This document shows, in pieces, positions 1 to 8,817 of a stretch of 64,000 nt of DNA. A program made the translations under genes and the position numbers. Each line of letters begins with the position of its first letter. The first letter of the stretch is position 1. The notes under the pieces are model-generated. The model saw only the letters and a program-made list of their open reading frames with translations. It was not told the origin of the DNA and searched no databases. This DNA comes from an uncultured Lachnospiraceae bacterium (GTDB lineage: Bacteria > Bacillota > Clostridia > Lachnospirales > Lachnospiraceae), in contig CAKRYR010000002.1 in the NCBI GenBank assembly GCA_934432595.1, forward strand, positions 138,626 through 202,625, read 5' to 3'.

Positions 1-1222
1 AGGTGTTGATTTGGATGGTAACGAAGTGGTAAGACATTCATCAGATGAAGAACCATTCTCAGCATTGGCATTCAAGATTATGACTGACCCATTTGTTGGT
101 AAGTTAGCATACTTTAGAGTATATTCAGGTACAATGAATTCAGGTTCATACGTACTTAATGCTACTAAAGGAAAGAAAGAGCGTGTTGGTCGTATTCTTC
201 AAATGCACGCTAATAAGAGAGAAGAATTATCAAAAGTATATTCAGGTGATATTGCAGCTGCAATCGGATTCAAGACTACAACTACTGGTGATACAATTTG
301 TGATGAGCAACATCCAGTTATTTTGGAATCAATGGAATTCCCAGAGCCAGTTATCGATGTAGCTATAGAGCCTAAGACTAAAGCTGGACAAGGTAAGATG
401 AGTGAAGCATTAGCTAAACTTGCTGAAGAAGATCCAACATTTAGAGCATATACTAATCAAGAAACAGGTCAAACAATCATTTCAGGTATGGGTGAGCTTC
501 ACCTTGAAATTATTGTTGATAGATTATTACGTGAATTCAAAGTTGAGGCAAACGTTGGTGCACCTCAAGTTGCATACAAAGAAACATTTACTAAGGCAGT
601 TGATGTTGATAGTAAATATGCTAAGCAATCAGGTGGACGTGGACAATATGGACACTGTAAAGTTAAATTTGAACCAATGGATGCTAACGCTGAGAAAACA
701 TTTGAATTTGTATCAACAGTTGTTGGTGGAGCTATTCCTAAGGAATATATCCCTGCAGTTGGTGAAGGTATAGAAGAAGCTGCTAAGTCAGGTATCCTTG
801 GAGGATTCCCAGTTCTTGGTATTAAGGCTACTGTATATGACGGTTCATACCATGAAGTCGATTCAAATGAAATGGCATTCAAGATTGCTGGTTCTATGGC
901 ATTCAAGGATGCTATGAGTAAGGCAGGAGCTGTTTTACTTGAACCTATAATGAGAGTCGAAGTTACAACTCCAGAAGAATACATGGGAGATGTAATTGGA
1001 GATATTAACTCACGTCGTGGACGTATCGAAGGTATGGAAGATATCGGTGGAGGTAAGATGATCAAAGGTTATGTTCCTCTATCAGAAATGTTTGGATATT
1101 CTACAGACCTACGTTCAAGAACTCAAGGACGTGGTAACTACTCAATGTTCTTCGAGAAATACGAGCAAGTACCTAAGTCAGTTCAAGAAAAAGTACTTTC
1201 TGCAAGAAATGCTGGTAAATAA
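1..1222 (+). CDS. fusA: Elongation factor G, 3' part
   Basis: C-terminal ~406 residues of the translocation GTPase EF-G; the 5' end lies outside the window because the frame is open to the first bases with no start. The visible part covers the end of domain II and domains III to V. The RGQYGH segment and the SRRGRIEGME-type domain V segment are typical of EF-G. The GTPase domain is not visible. It stands directly before tuf, as in the str operon (rpsL-rpsG-fusA-tuf). Identity is certain; only its beginning is missing. Confidence 0.97.
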   Translation, partial: GVDLDGNEVVRHSSDEEPFSALAFKIMTDPFVGKLAYFRVYSGTMNSGSYVLNATKGKKERVGRILQMHANKREELSKVYSGDIAAAIGFKTTTTGDTICDEQHPVILESMEFPEPVIDVAIEPKTKAGQGKMSEALAKLAEEDPTFRAYTNQETGQTIISGMGELHLEIIVDRLLREFKVEANVGAPQVAYKETFTKAVDVDSKYAKQSGGRGQYGHCKVKFEPMDANAEKTFEFVSTVVGGAIPKEYIPAVGEGIEEAAKSGILGGFPVLGIKATVYDGSYHEVDSNEMAFKIAGSMAFKDAMSKAGAVLLEPIMRVEVTTPEEYMGDVIGDINSRRGRIEGMEDIGGGKMIKGYVPLSEMFGYSTDLRSRTQGRGNYSMFFEKYEQVPKSVQEKVLSARNAGK

Positions 1223-1337
1223 TTATAGTATATACTAGCTAAATAATGTTAACTAATAGTTAGATAATATTTTATGTTGCAACTATTCAGCCAATGGCGG
1301 AATGTTACTAAATGTTTTCTAATTATTGGAAATATAC

Positions 1338-1366
1338 TTGAAAATGTTGCATAAATGCAATATAAT
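1338..1366 (+). promoter_or_regulatory. tuf promoter (TTGAAA-17-TATAAT)
   Basis: TTGAAA at 1338-1343, 17-nt spacer, perfect TATAAT at 1361-1366. The spacer contains the palindrome TTGCATAAATGCAA (1347-1360), ending at the -10 box. The predicted transcription start near 1373 would give tuf its own transcript besides read-through from fusA. Confidence 0.75.
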
Positions 1367-1372
1367 AAATAT

Positions 1373-1390
1373 CGGAGGCTTTTGCCTCCG
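1373..1390 (+). promoter_or_regulatory. 5'-terminal hairpin of the tuf leader
   Basis: CGGAGGC (1373-1379), loop TTTT, GCCTCCG (1384-1390): a perfect 7-bp GC-rich stem located where transcription from the 1338 promoter should start. No U-tract follows, so it is not a normal terminator. A second hairpin (GCTATTT 1427-1433 / AAATAGC 1439-1445) lies farther down the ~130-nt leader. A role in mRNA stability or control is inference. Confidence 0.5.
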
Positions 1391-1503
1391 AAATATGGCG
1401 GTTCTATTAAATATCGCGGGTATTCGGCTATTTTTTAGAAATAGCTGCAAATATAAAATATGCCAAAGGAATAACTATGGCTATTAAAGGAGGACAATAA
1501 AAA

Positions 1504-2697
1504 ATGGCTAAGGCTAAATTTGAAAGAACTAAACCACATTGTAATATTGGTACAATCGGTCACGTTGACCATGGTAAGACAACTCTTACTGCAGCTATCA
1601 CAAAAACACTTAACGTTAGATTAGGTACTGGTGAAGCTGTTGCATTTGAGAACATTGATAAGGCTCCAGAGGAAAGAGAAAGAGGTATAACTATCTCTAC
1701 TGCTCACGTTGAGTATGAGACTAAGAAGAGACACTACGCTCACGTTGACTGCCCAGGACATGCTGACTACGTTAAGAACATGATCACTGGTGCTGCACAA
1801 ATGGATGGAGCTATCCTTGTTGTTGCTGCAACTGACGGTGTTATGGCTCAAACTAAAGAGCATATCTTACTTTCTCGTCAGGTTGGTGTTCCTTACATCG
1901 TTGTATTCATGAACAAATGTGATATGGTTGACGATGAAGAATTACTTGAATTAGTAGATATGGAAATAAGAGAACTTCTTAATGAATATGGATTCCCAGG
2001 AGATGATACTCCTATAATCAGAGGTTCAGCTCTTAAAGCTCTTGAAGATCCAAATTCAGAGTGGGGAGATAAGATCCTTGAACTTATGGACGCAGTTGAT
2101 GAGTGGGTTCCAGATCCACAACGTGCTACAGATCAACCATTCTTAATGCCAGTTGAAGACGTATTCACTATCACTGGACGTGGTACTGTTGCTACAGGCC
2201 GTGTTGAGCGTGGTGTACTTCACTTAAATGAAGAAGTTGAAATCGTTGGTGTTAAAGAAGAAATTCGTAAAGTAGTTGTAACTGGTATTGAAATGTTCAG
2301 AAAGCTTCTTGATGAAGCTCAAGCTGGTGACAACATTGGTGCACTTCTTCGTGGTGTTCAAAGATCTGAAATCGAAAGAGGACAAGTTTTATGTAAACCA
2401 GGTTCAATAACTTGCCACAGAAAGTTTACTGCACAAGTTTACGTATTAACTAAAGACGAAGGTGGACGTCATAAACCATTCTTCAATAACTACAGACCTC
2501 AATTCTATTTCAGAACTACTGACGTTACTGGTGTTATCACTCTTCCAGAAGGAACTGAGATGTGTATGCCTGGTGACAACGTAGAAATGACAGTTGAATT
2601 AATTCACCCAATCGCTATGGAACAAGGTCTAAGCTTCGCTATCCGTGAAGGTGGACGTACTGTAGGATCAGGTAGAGTTGCTTCTATCGTTGAATAG
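1504..2697 (+). CDS. tuf: Elongation factor Tu
   Basis: 397-residue GTPase that delivers aminoacyl-tRNA to the ribosome. The P-loop GHVDHGKT is at residues 19-26, followed by DCPGH (about 81-85) and NKCD (about 136-139). The RGTVATGRVERG segment of domain 2 and the C-terminal GGRTVGSGRV are present. Length is normal for the family. The start is set by AAAGGAGG just upstream. It follows fusA by 281 bp and has its own promoter and a strong terminator, so it is the last gene of the str operon and can also be transcribed alone. Confidence 0.99.
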   Translation: MAKAKFERTKPHCNIGTIGHVDHGKTTLTAAITKTLNVRLGTGEAVAFENIDKAPEERERGITISTAHVEYETKKRHYAHVDCPGHADYVKNMITGAAQMDGAILVVAATDGVMAQTKEHILLSRQVGVPYIVVFMNKCDMVDDEELLELVDMEIRELLNEYGFPGDDTPIIRGSALKALEDPNSEWGDKILELMDAVDEWVPDPQRATDQPFLMPVEDVFTITGRGTVATGRVERGVLHLNEEVEIVGVKEEIRKVVVTGIEMFRKLLDEAQAGDNIGALLRGVQRSEIERGQVLCKPGSITCHRKFTAQVYVLTKDEGGRHKPFFNNYRPQFYFRTTDVTGVITLPEGTEMCMPGDNVEMTVELIHPIAMEQGLSFAIREGGRTVGSGRVASIVE

Positions 2698-2719
2698 TAT
2701 AAATAGATAAAAGATAATA

Positions 2720-2754
2720 GAGGGTTTCAAGCTCTTGGCTTGGAACCCTTTTCT
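2720..2754 (+). terminator. Terminator of tuf
   Basis: GGGTTTCAAGC (2722-2732) pairs with GCTTGGAACCC (2738-2748, one G-U), followed by TTTTCTT. It ends the str operon. Confidence 0.85.
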
Positions 2755-2780
2755 TAATAATAAGGATGTGAGTTACAAAA

Positions 2781-3338
2781 GTGAAGGATAAGATTAAGTT
2801 GTGTGTAATAATAGGGTTAATAATTATTGCATATATTTTTCTAAGACAATTTTTTAATGAGAAGTTTGATTCGATTGATTCTTTTCAAGCATATATGAAA
2901 GGTTTTGGAATATTTGCTCCAGTTGCATTAACGGTATTTCAAGCTTTTCAAGTTGTAGTTCCTGTGTTACCTGGTTTTCTAGGATGTGCTACAGGTGCTA
3001 TAATGTTTGGAACAGTAGTAGGATTTATATGTAATTATATAGGCATTAGTGCTGGGTCAATTATTGCATTTTTTCTTGGGAAAAAATTCGGTATGGATAT
3101 AATACTTAAGATGTTTTCAGAGAAACAGGTTAGAAGGTGGACAAAATGGATTAGGAAAAGTAAATCCTATGAATTATTGTTGTTTATAGCAACACTTTTA
3201 CCTTTATTTCCAGATGATTTTTTATGTTATTTCTCTGGATTAATGAAAATGAAAAGTCGAAAGTTTATTTGGATAATTATTTTAGGAAAACCATGGTGTA
3301 TACTTGCATATAGTATAGCATTTGGTTTAATAAAGTAA
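2781..3338 (+). CDS. VTT-domain (TVP38/TMEM64, DedA-like) membrane protein
   Basis: 185-residue integral membrane protein with hydrophobic segments near residues 7-24, 42-62, 70-95, 130-150 and 160-182. The layout fits the VTT/SNARE-associated family: the G-rich stretch with LPGFLGCATGAIMFG at about 72-86, then a conserved segment ending in a P-D-D motif (about 144-146) near the last hairpin. Members of this family move or scramble lipids, and its place before pssA and psd supports a lipid-related role, but the substrate is not shown by the sequence. It starts at GTG with AAGGATGTGAG upstream and lies 13 bp from pssA, so probably one operon. Confidence 0.8.
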   Translation: MKDKIKLCVIIGLIIIAYIFLRQFFNEKFDSIDSFQAYMKGFGIFAPVALTVFQAFQVVVPVLPGFLGCATGAIMFGTVVGFICNYIGISAGSIIAFFLGKKFGMDIILKMFSEKQVRRWTKWIRKSKSYELLLFIATLLPLFPDDFLCYFSGLMKMKSRKFIWIIILGKPWCILAYSIAFGLIK

Positions 3339-3351
3339 ATGGAGTGATACG

Positions 3352-3987
3352 ATGAAGAAGAAAGTTTTAGGATACTATGATTATACAGTTATTCTTACAT
3401 ATTGTGGAATGTTATTTGCATTTTGTGGAATTCTTAGTGCAATTGAATATAGATTTGTGGATTCTTTAATCTGTTTGATGTTTGCAGGAGTATGTGATTT
3501 ATTTGATGGTACAGTGGCAGCAACTAAAGATAGATCTGATAGTGAAAAAAGATTTGGAATACAGATAGATTCTTTATGTGATTTACTCAGTTTTGGTGTT
3601 CTTCCAGCTATATTTGTATATGTAGTTGGTAAAGGGCAAAGGTTTGTAGCGGTTATTGCTGCTTTATATGTTCTTTGTGCCTTGATTAGACTAGCATATT
3701 TCAACGTTTTAGAAGAAGATAGGCAAAAAGAAACTGATGAAGCAAGAGAAAAATATTTAGGTAGTCCAGTTACTACAGTAGCAATTATTTTACCTGCAAT
3801 GTATATATTATATTTATACAAAATCTGCAAGAGAATGATATATTTTCCGATTTTATTGGTGATTATAGCAATTGGATTCTTAACTCCAGTGGAGATAAAA
3901 AAACCAAAAAAGATGGGAAAGATATGTATGTTATGTATAGGACTTGTTGAAATTGCAGTGTTATTTATTTTTAGGGGAGGTAGATAG
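3352..3987 (+). CDS. pssA: CDP-diacylglycerol-serine O-phosphatidyltransferase
   Basis: 211-residue membrane enzyme of the CDP-alcohol phosphotransferase family, expected to make phosphatidylserine from CDP-diacylglycerol and serine. The family motif D-x2-D-G-x2-A-R-x(n)-G-x3-D-x3-D is seen as D49, D52, G53, A56, then A57 where the usual arginine stands, followed by G69, D73 and D77. All four acidic residues that bind metal and substrate are kept, but the motif Arg is replaced by Ala. Several hydrophobic segments follow. Its partner psd lies 143 bp downstream. The assignment is firm from the motif and context; full activity is not proven given the Arg change. Confidence 0.9.
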   Translation: MKKKVLGYYDYTVILTYCGMLFAFCGILSAIEYRFVDSLICLMFAGVCDLFDGTVAATKDRSDSEKRFGIQIDSLCDLLSFGVLPAIFVYVVGKGQRFVAVIAALYVLCALIRLAYFNVLEEDRQKETDEAREKYLGSPVTTVAIILPAMYILYLYKICKRMIYFPILLVIIAIGFLTPVEIKKPKKMGKICMLCIGLVEIAVLFIFRGGR

Positions 3988-4110
3988 TGTGAAAAAATCA
4001 TGCTGATGCGAGGATTTTTTTACACGGCAATTTGTGCCGAAGTCTCATAAAGTTGCATTGATTGCAGAGCAAAATTTGATATTTTGCTCGCAGTTCCTTC
4101 GCGATAAACG
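3987..4110 (+). repeat. Hairpin-rich spacer between pssA and psd
   Basis: Three inverted repeats lie between the two genes. GTGTGAAAAAATC (3987-3999) pairs with GATTTTTTTACAC (4013-4025). CGGCA (4025-4029) pairs with TGCCG (4035-4039). The perfect pair GAGCAAAAT/ATTTTGCTC is at 4067-4075/4081-4089. The first could act as a terminator or attenuator. The segment is more G+C-rich than its surroundings, which suggests an inserted repeat element. Confidence 0.5.
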
Positions 4111-4130
4111 CTTCGGAATGGAGGATTAAT

Positions 4131-4955
4131 ATGGACGATACATTATTTTTAAGATTTTTATATAAGACAGTGGTTGGACGCTGTCTTTTAAAAATTATAG
4201 CACAGCCAGCTATGTCTAAAATTGCTGGTTGTTTCTTAGATTCTAAATTATCTAAAGTTATAATTCCATATTTTACTAAAAAAAATAATATTGTGTTAGA
4301 TGATATAGATATACCTAATAGTGGCTTTTTATCTTTTAATGATTTTTTCAAGAGAAAGAAAAAAGTTGATATGTATAATAAAGTTGCTGAAGGTATGATA
4401 AGCCCATGTGATGGATTCTTATCTATTATTAAGATTGATAAAAATTCAATTTTTGATATTAAGCATACAACTTTTACAGTGGATGAACTATTAGGAGATA
4501 AAGAGTTTGCAGAAGAGTTCTATAATGGTATGGCTTTAATATATAGGTTAACACCGGCTAATTATCATAGGTATTGTTATATTACTGATGGTAAGATTAT
4601 TAAGAAAAAAGTGATACCAGGTAAACTGTATTGTGTTCGCTCTATTGCTACAAGAACAATGCCTGTTTTTGTTCAAAATGCAAGAGAGTATCAAGTGATA
4701 AATTCAGAAAAGTATGGAAATGTTGTACAGATGGAAATTGGTGCAACAATGGTTGGTAAAATAACTAATAATGATAAATTTGATATTAATACAGAGGTTA
4801 AGATGGGAGAGGAAAAAGGTTACTTTGAGTTTGGCGGTTCTACTATTGTTGTTTTGTTAAAAAAAGATGTGGTGGAAATTGATGAAAGCCTTATAGATAA
4901 TGAAAAATCTCAAAGAGAAATTATAGTTAATATTGGACAAGCTATTGCAAAATAG
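4131..4955 (+). CDS. psd: Phosphatidylserine decarboxylase proenzyme
   Basis: 274 residues. It converts phosphatidylserine to phosphatidylethanolamine and is the second step after pssA. The self-processing site is seen as GGST at residues 235-238, where cleavage between Gly and Ser gives the pyruvoyl cofactor on the new alpha chain. The SPCDG motif (91-95) and the YHRY motif (about 145-148) supply the Asp and His of the processing site. The start is fixed by GGAGG 8 nt upstream of ATG. It follows pssA after a hairpin-rich spacer, so its expression may be adjusted separately. Confidence 0.95.
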   Translation: MDDTLFLRFLYKTVVGRCLLKIIAQPAMSKIAGCFLDSKLSKVIIPYFTKKNNIVLDDIDIPNSGFLSFNDFFKRKKKVDMYNKVAEGMISPCDGFLSIIKIDKNSIFDIKHTTFTVDELLGDKEFAEEFYNGMALIYRLTPANYHRYCYITDGKIIKKKVIPGKLYCVRSIATRTMPVFVQNAREYQVINSEKYGNVVQMEIGATMVGKITNNDKFDINTEVKMGEEKGYFEFGGSTIVVLLKKDVVEIDESLIDNEKSQREIIVNIGQAIAK

Positions 4956-5029
4956 ACTCTAACTCATTAGTTATTATATGTTTGCCGATATGATTATAGT
5001 GTAGTGAAATCTATACATGGAGGTAAATT

Positions 5030-5506
5030 ATGAAGCGAAGAGTTTGTATGATATTATGTCTTATGATAGGCATATTATTGGTTCAGGGATGTGGGAAAAA
5101 AGCTGATACAAAAGTAGAAAAGCAAGAAAAGAAGGAAGAAAAAGTAAAAAAAGTAGAGAAAGAGATTATTAATCCTAATGGAAATACATTAGAAACAAGA
5201 ATTGAAACACCTGAGAATTATACTAGAGAACAAGTTGAAGAAAATAGTTTAGGAGCATTTCTTAGAAAGTATGAGATGAAAGATGATGGTTCACAGATTA
5301 AATTATTTGATGGTACTTATAATAGTGAACAAGAAATTTGTGCAGCAATATTTAAATTGCCTTTGGAATCATATGATTTACAACATTCTGGAGAGTCAAT
5401 TATTAGAGTATATGCGGAATATTTTTGGTATACCAAGCAATATAAGAGAATTTCTTTTCATTTTGTAAATGGATTTGAAGCAAAATATGCTATTTGGATG
5501 AGCTAA
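5030..5506 (+). CDS. Small lipoprotein, unknown function
   Basis: 158 residues with a type II signal peptide: MKRR, a hydrophobic stretch, then the lipobox VQGC with Cys21 as lipidation site. A Lys/Glu-rich linker (about residues 24-45) follows, then a compact C-terminal part of about 100 residues rich in acidic and aromatic residues. It is expected on the outer face of the membrane. I recognise no family. GGAGG upstream sets the start. It stands alone between psd and an antiporter gene. Confidence 0.75.
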   Translation: MKRRVCMILCLMIGILLVQGCGKKADTKVEKQEKKEEKVKKVEKEIINPNGNTLETRIETPENYTREQVEENSLGAFLRKYEMKDDGSQIKLFDGTYNSEQEICAAIFKLPLESYDLQHSGESIIRVYAEYFWYTKQYKRISFHFVNGFEAKYAIWMS

Positions 5507-5603
5507 CTTATCCTTTTAAGACACCAGAATATACTTTTTAACAAGGAAGTTTAAAGAGACCCCAGTATTAAATGAATCATTGCTTTAAGATTGGAGGATT
5601 ATT

Positions 5604-6857
5604 ATGCTTAAGACATTAACAGATAATGAAATAACAATTACTTTAATTGCATTAGGCCTATTAATGTTAGGAGCATTTATTTGTGGCAAAGCTTTTGAAA
5701 GAATTAAGGCACCTAAGGTTGTTGGAGAAATTGTAGGTGGTATGTTATTTGGTGGTACTTTTTTAGGATATATTTGTCCCCAATTTATAGATAATATATT
5801 TAATAATTATAGCGAAGAAGGCAAGGTATTAAATGTATTTTATCAACTTGGTTTGATTTTTCTTATGTTTGTATCAGGATATAATACTAAAATTGATTTA
5901 GATAGGAAAAACACACGAATTTTTACATCTTTATTTGTCGGTTCGACAATTATTCCAATGTTTTTGGGTATGCCATTTATCAATATTTTTATGAAATATT
6001 TTATAGGAAGTAAAAATAATAAAATAGCATATTCTATTGTTTTTTTAATAGCTATAGCTATAACATCTATTCCTGTTATATCTAAGATTTTTTTTGATAT
6101 GGGAATAATTAATACTAAGTTTGCTAATATTGTATTGACTGCATCTACTTTGCAAGATTTATGTTTATGGATATTATTAAATAGTTCTATAAATATAGCT
6201 ACTTCTGAAAAAGTAGATTATCTAAAAATGTTTATAACGGTAGTAGTAACAATAGTTCTATTTGTAATTACAAAATATATAGGTAAATTGATACATAGAA
6301 TAAAAATTGATTTTAGGGATGGTGCAGGTTTTCTACAGCTATGTTTTATATGCTTATTTTTCTTTATTGCATTACTAAGCATGTTGAAAATTAATATAAT
6401 GTATTCATCATTTTTGATTGGATATTTAATGAGATGTATTACAACAAAAGAAAATAATGTTAATGATAGAGTAAAGTGTATTAGTGATTTTGCTTTTTCT
6501 TTCTTTGTTCCAGTATATTTTGCATTAGTTGGAATACAATTGAATCTAATACATCATTTTTCTTTTGCAAGATTTACATTATTTTTCATAATAGCATTTA
6601 TATTGGAAGGAATAGGAACGGTACTTGTGTTAAAGATAGCAACAAAATTAAAAAATAATCAAATAATTAATTTTGGAATTGCTATGAATGCGAGAGGTGG
6701 TCCGGGAATTGTTTTGGCTACGGTAGCTTATAACTATAAAATTATTAATGTGGAATTTTTTACTGTGTTAGTACTAACTACGATGTTTTCATCCTTGATT
6801 GCAGGTTATTGGTTAAGAATACAGCAAAATAATGACGATAAGGTATTTGATTTATAA
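5604..6857 (+). CDS. Cation:proton antiporter, CPA2 (KefB/NapA-like)
   Basis: 417-residue polytopic membrane protein with about 12 hydrophobic segments over its whole length. The glycine-rich PKVVGEIVGGMLFGG near residues 33-47 and the LGLIFLMFVSGYNTKID segment (about 80-96) are characteristic of the CPA2 monovalent cation/H+ exchanger fold. A NARGGPGIVLA segment (about 360-370) matches the C-terminal conserved region. No TrkA-N regulatory domain follows, so it is the short form. The ion cannot be told from sequence. GGAGG precedes the ATG. Confidence 0.85.
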   Translation: MLKTLTDNEITITLIALGLLMLGAFICGKAFERIKAPKVVGEIVGGMLFGGTFLGYICPQFIDNIFNNYSEEGKVLNVFYQLGLIFLMFVSGYNTKIDLDRKNTRIFTSLFVGSTIIPMFLGMPFINIFMKYFIGSKNNKIAYSIVFLIAIAITSIPVISKIFFDMGIINTKFANIVLTASTLQDLCLWILLNSSINIATSEKVDYLKMFITVVVTIVLFVITKYIGKLIHRIKIDFRDGAGFLQLCFICLFFFIALLSMLKINIMYSSFLIGYLMRCITTKENNVNDRVKCISDFAFSFFVPVYFALVGIQLNLIHHFSFARFTLFFIIAFILEGIGTVLVLKIATKLKNNQIINFGIAMNARGGPGIVLATVAYNYKIINVEFFTVLVLTTMFSSLIAGYWLRIQQNNDDKVFDL

Positions 6858-6937
6858 TATGACGTGGAAATGAAGTTTAATATATAAATGATGTTATGTT
6901 GGATTATAAAATTGAAAATAAAGTGTGGAGAACAGTT

Positions 6938-8506
6938 ATGAAAAGAATATTAGGATACATAAAGAAGGTAAATAAAGCTAGGTTTATTAAAATATTTCTT
7001 ATAATAGTTATTGTAATTGCAATAGGTATACTTCTACCGCCTAAAATAAAGCAAATTCAAGATAATAAGAAATATAAACAAATAACTACCAAGATAGATA
7101 CTTGTATTAATAAAAAGGATTATGATAGTGCTTTAAAAATATTAAATAGTTCTATAAAAAAGTCTGATAAAGAAGTAAATGAAAAATATATGGAAGATTT
7201 AAAGAAAAAGAAAGATAAAATAGAAAAGTTGAAGGATAATGCAGAGTATACTAAGTATATGGCTGAAGCAGAATCAGAAGATATAGAAGTGACAGATGAT
7301 GATAGAATAGATGCGTATACTAAGGCTATAGACGTTAAGCCTGAAGAGGATAAGGCTTATATAGAAGCTGCCCAAATCTATGTACAATATAATGAGTATG
7401 AAAAGGCTGTTAGTTTGCTTTCTAGTGGGATGGAGGCATGTGAAGAAGAAAAGACGCCTACAGCCAAGATAACTAGTGTGAAGTTGTCATCAAAGATAAA
7501 TGAGATTAATGATTTGATGACTAATACAGAATATAATAATAAGTATTTAGAGGCATTGAACTATTATAAACAAGGAAAATTAGAGGAAGTAGAGCTTAAG
7601 TATACGGAATGCCTTGCAATTAATAGGAATGATTATCGACTTTATATTTTAATGGCAAAAGCATATTTTAAAGAAAGTAAATATAATGAAGCTATTAAGG
7701 TATTAGATAATGGAATAAATCGATTTAAGAAAATTGGTGCTAGAAAAAAGGCCAGTAAGCTACATAGTAATTATAAAAAAATAGTAGAATTAAGAGCAAA
7801 GTTTATTAAGATTCAAGAAACTTCTCAAAAATATTCAAAGTTCTATAAAAAATTATTAGGTGCGTGTAAAAAATTAAAGGATGATGGTGAAAAAGAAGTA
7901 ATTGATGTGATTGCTTCATTTCCATTTGCAACTATAGCTGGATGTGATAGAGTAACATATTATACTAGTAATGGGGCATTTACAGAAAAGATTAATTCAG
8001 GAACGGTTTTAGCAGTCTATAGAAGCCAATACATATATTATGGGGAATGGAAAAACGGTAAAAAAGAGGGAAATGGTTACCTTATAGCTGTTAAGAAAGG
8101 TAAGGATAATACAGTATCATATCTATATAAAGGAGAATGGAAGAATAATTATCCTAATGGAGAGGGCATGGTGGAGTACAAAAAATATAGAGATGATAAA
8201 GTAGTATATTATACTAAAACAAAAGGTAATTATACTAATGGATATGAAGATGGACAGATGACACTTGCAAAGAAAAAGAGTAGTGATAGTAGTGAGTTAA
8301 TGATGAATTATAGTGCTAAGTTAGGAGAACCTGTAATTCTTACCGAAAATGGTAAGAAAATAAAAGCAGCAGATGGTACATATGTTATAGGTTATTATTA
8401 TGATGATGATAATTCTAAGAAAGAGATAGCTTCTATCGCAGGTTCTAAAGAAGGTAAAATACCTAAAGTGAAATGGAGGGTACAGGGCTTACCATATTCA
8501 AAATAA
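6938..8506 (+). CDS. Membrane-anchored TPR and MORN repeat protein
   Basis: 522 residues. A single hydrophobic segment (about residues 15-35) anchors the protein; a lysine-rich helical part and degenerate TPR-like repeats follow (about 45-260). Near residues 366, 396 and 428 come three MORN-type repeats (YYGEWKNGKKEGNGY, YKGEWKNNYPNGEG, KGNYTNGYEDGQ). TPR and MORN units usually mediate protein or membrane contacts, so a scaffold role is plausible but not shown. I chose the ATG at 6938 because GTGGAG lies 7 nt upstream; an upstream ATG at 6896 has no ribosome binding site. A strong terminator follows. Confidence 0.75.
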   Translation: MKRILGYIKKVNKARFIKIFLIIVIVIAIGILLPPKIKQIQDNKKYKQITTKIDTCINKKDYDSALKILNSSIKKSDKEVNEKYMEDLKKKKDKIEKLKDNAEYTKYMAEAESEDIEVTDDDRIDAYTKAIDVKPEEDKAYIEAAQIYVQYNEYEKAVSLLSSGMEACEEEKTPTAKITSVKLSSKINEINDLMTNTEYNNKYLEALNYYKQGKLEEVELKYTECLAINRNDYRLYILMAKAYFKESKYNEAIKVLDNGINRFKKIGARKKASKLHSNYKKIVELRAKFIKIQETSQKYSKFYKKLLGACKKLKDDGEKEVIDVIASFPFATIAGCDRVTYYTSNGAFTEKINSGTVLAVYRSQYIYYGEWKNGKKEGNGYLIAVKKGKDNTVSYLYKGEWKNNYPNGEGMVEYKKYRDDKVVYYTKTKGNYTNGYEDGQMTLAKKKSSDSSELMMNYSAKLGEPVILTENGKKIKAADGTYVIGYYYDDDNSKKEIASIAGSKEGKIPKVKWRVQGLPYSK

Positions 8507-8554
8507 AATGTAATGTATAATTAAGTGCGAATTGAATAATGAGTAATAAAAAAC

Positions 8555-8596
8555 GAAACTATAAGTTTGCAGGATCAACTTATAGTTTCATTTTTT
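8555..8596 (+). terminator. Terminator after the TPR/MORN gene
   Basis: GAAACTATAAGTT (8555-8567) and AACTTATAGTTTC (8577-8589) form a perfect 13-bp stem followed by ATTTTTT. The A-run before it also allows use from the other strand. The remaining ~220 bp to pth is very AT-rich and shows nothing else clear. Confidence 0.85.
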
Positions 8597-8817
8597 AAAA
8601 TGGATGTTTAATAAAATTATGAATAAGTGTGTATTTATATCATGGTTTTATTATAGCACAGATATTACGTATAAACAATAAATATTACATAAAAATTAAT
8701 TAAATATTTATAAACTGAATATTTACGAAATAAAATAGAAATATAATATACATCGTGAGAAGAAAAAGGTATAATAGAAAAGTATGCGGATTAGATAAAT
8801 ATGGAGGAATGATTGTT

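Noticed and set aside
565..1065. Long minus-strand frame inside fusA
   Set aside because: Shadow of a highly biased coding sequence; no start signal and nonsensical composition.
3381..4001. 206-codon minus-strand frame over pssA
   Set aside because: Overlaps a certain gene over its whole length and has no ribosome site.
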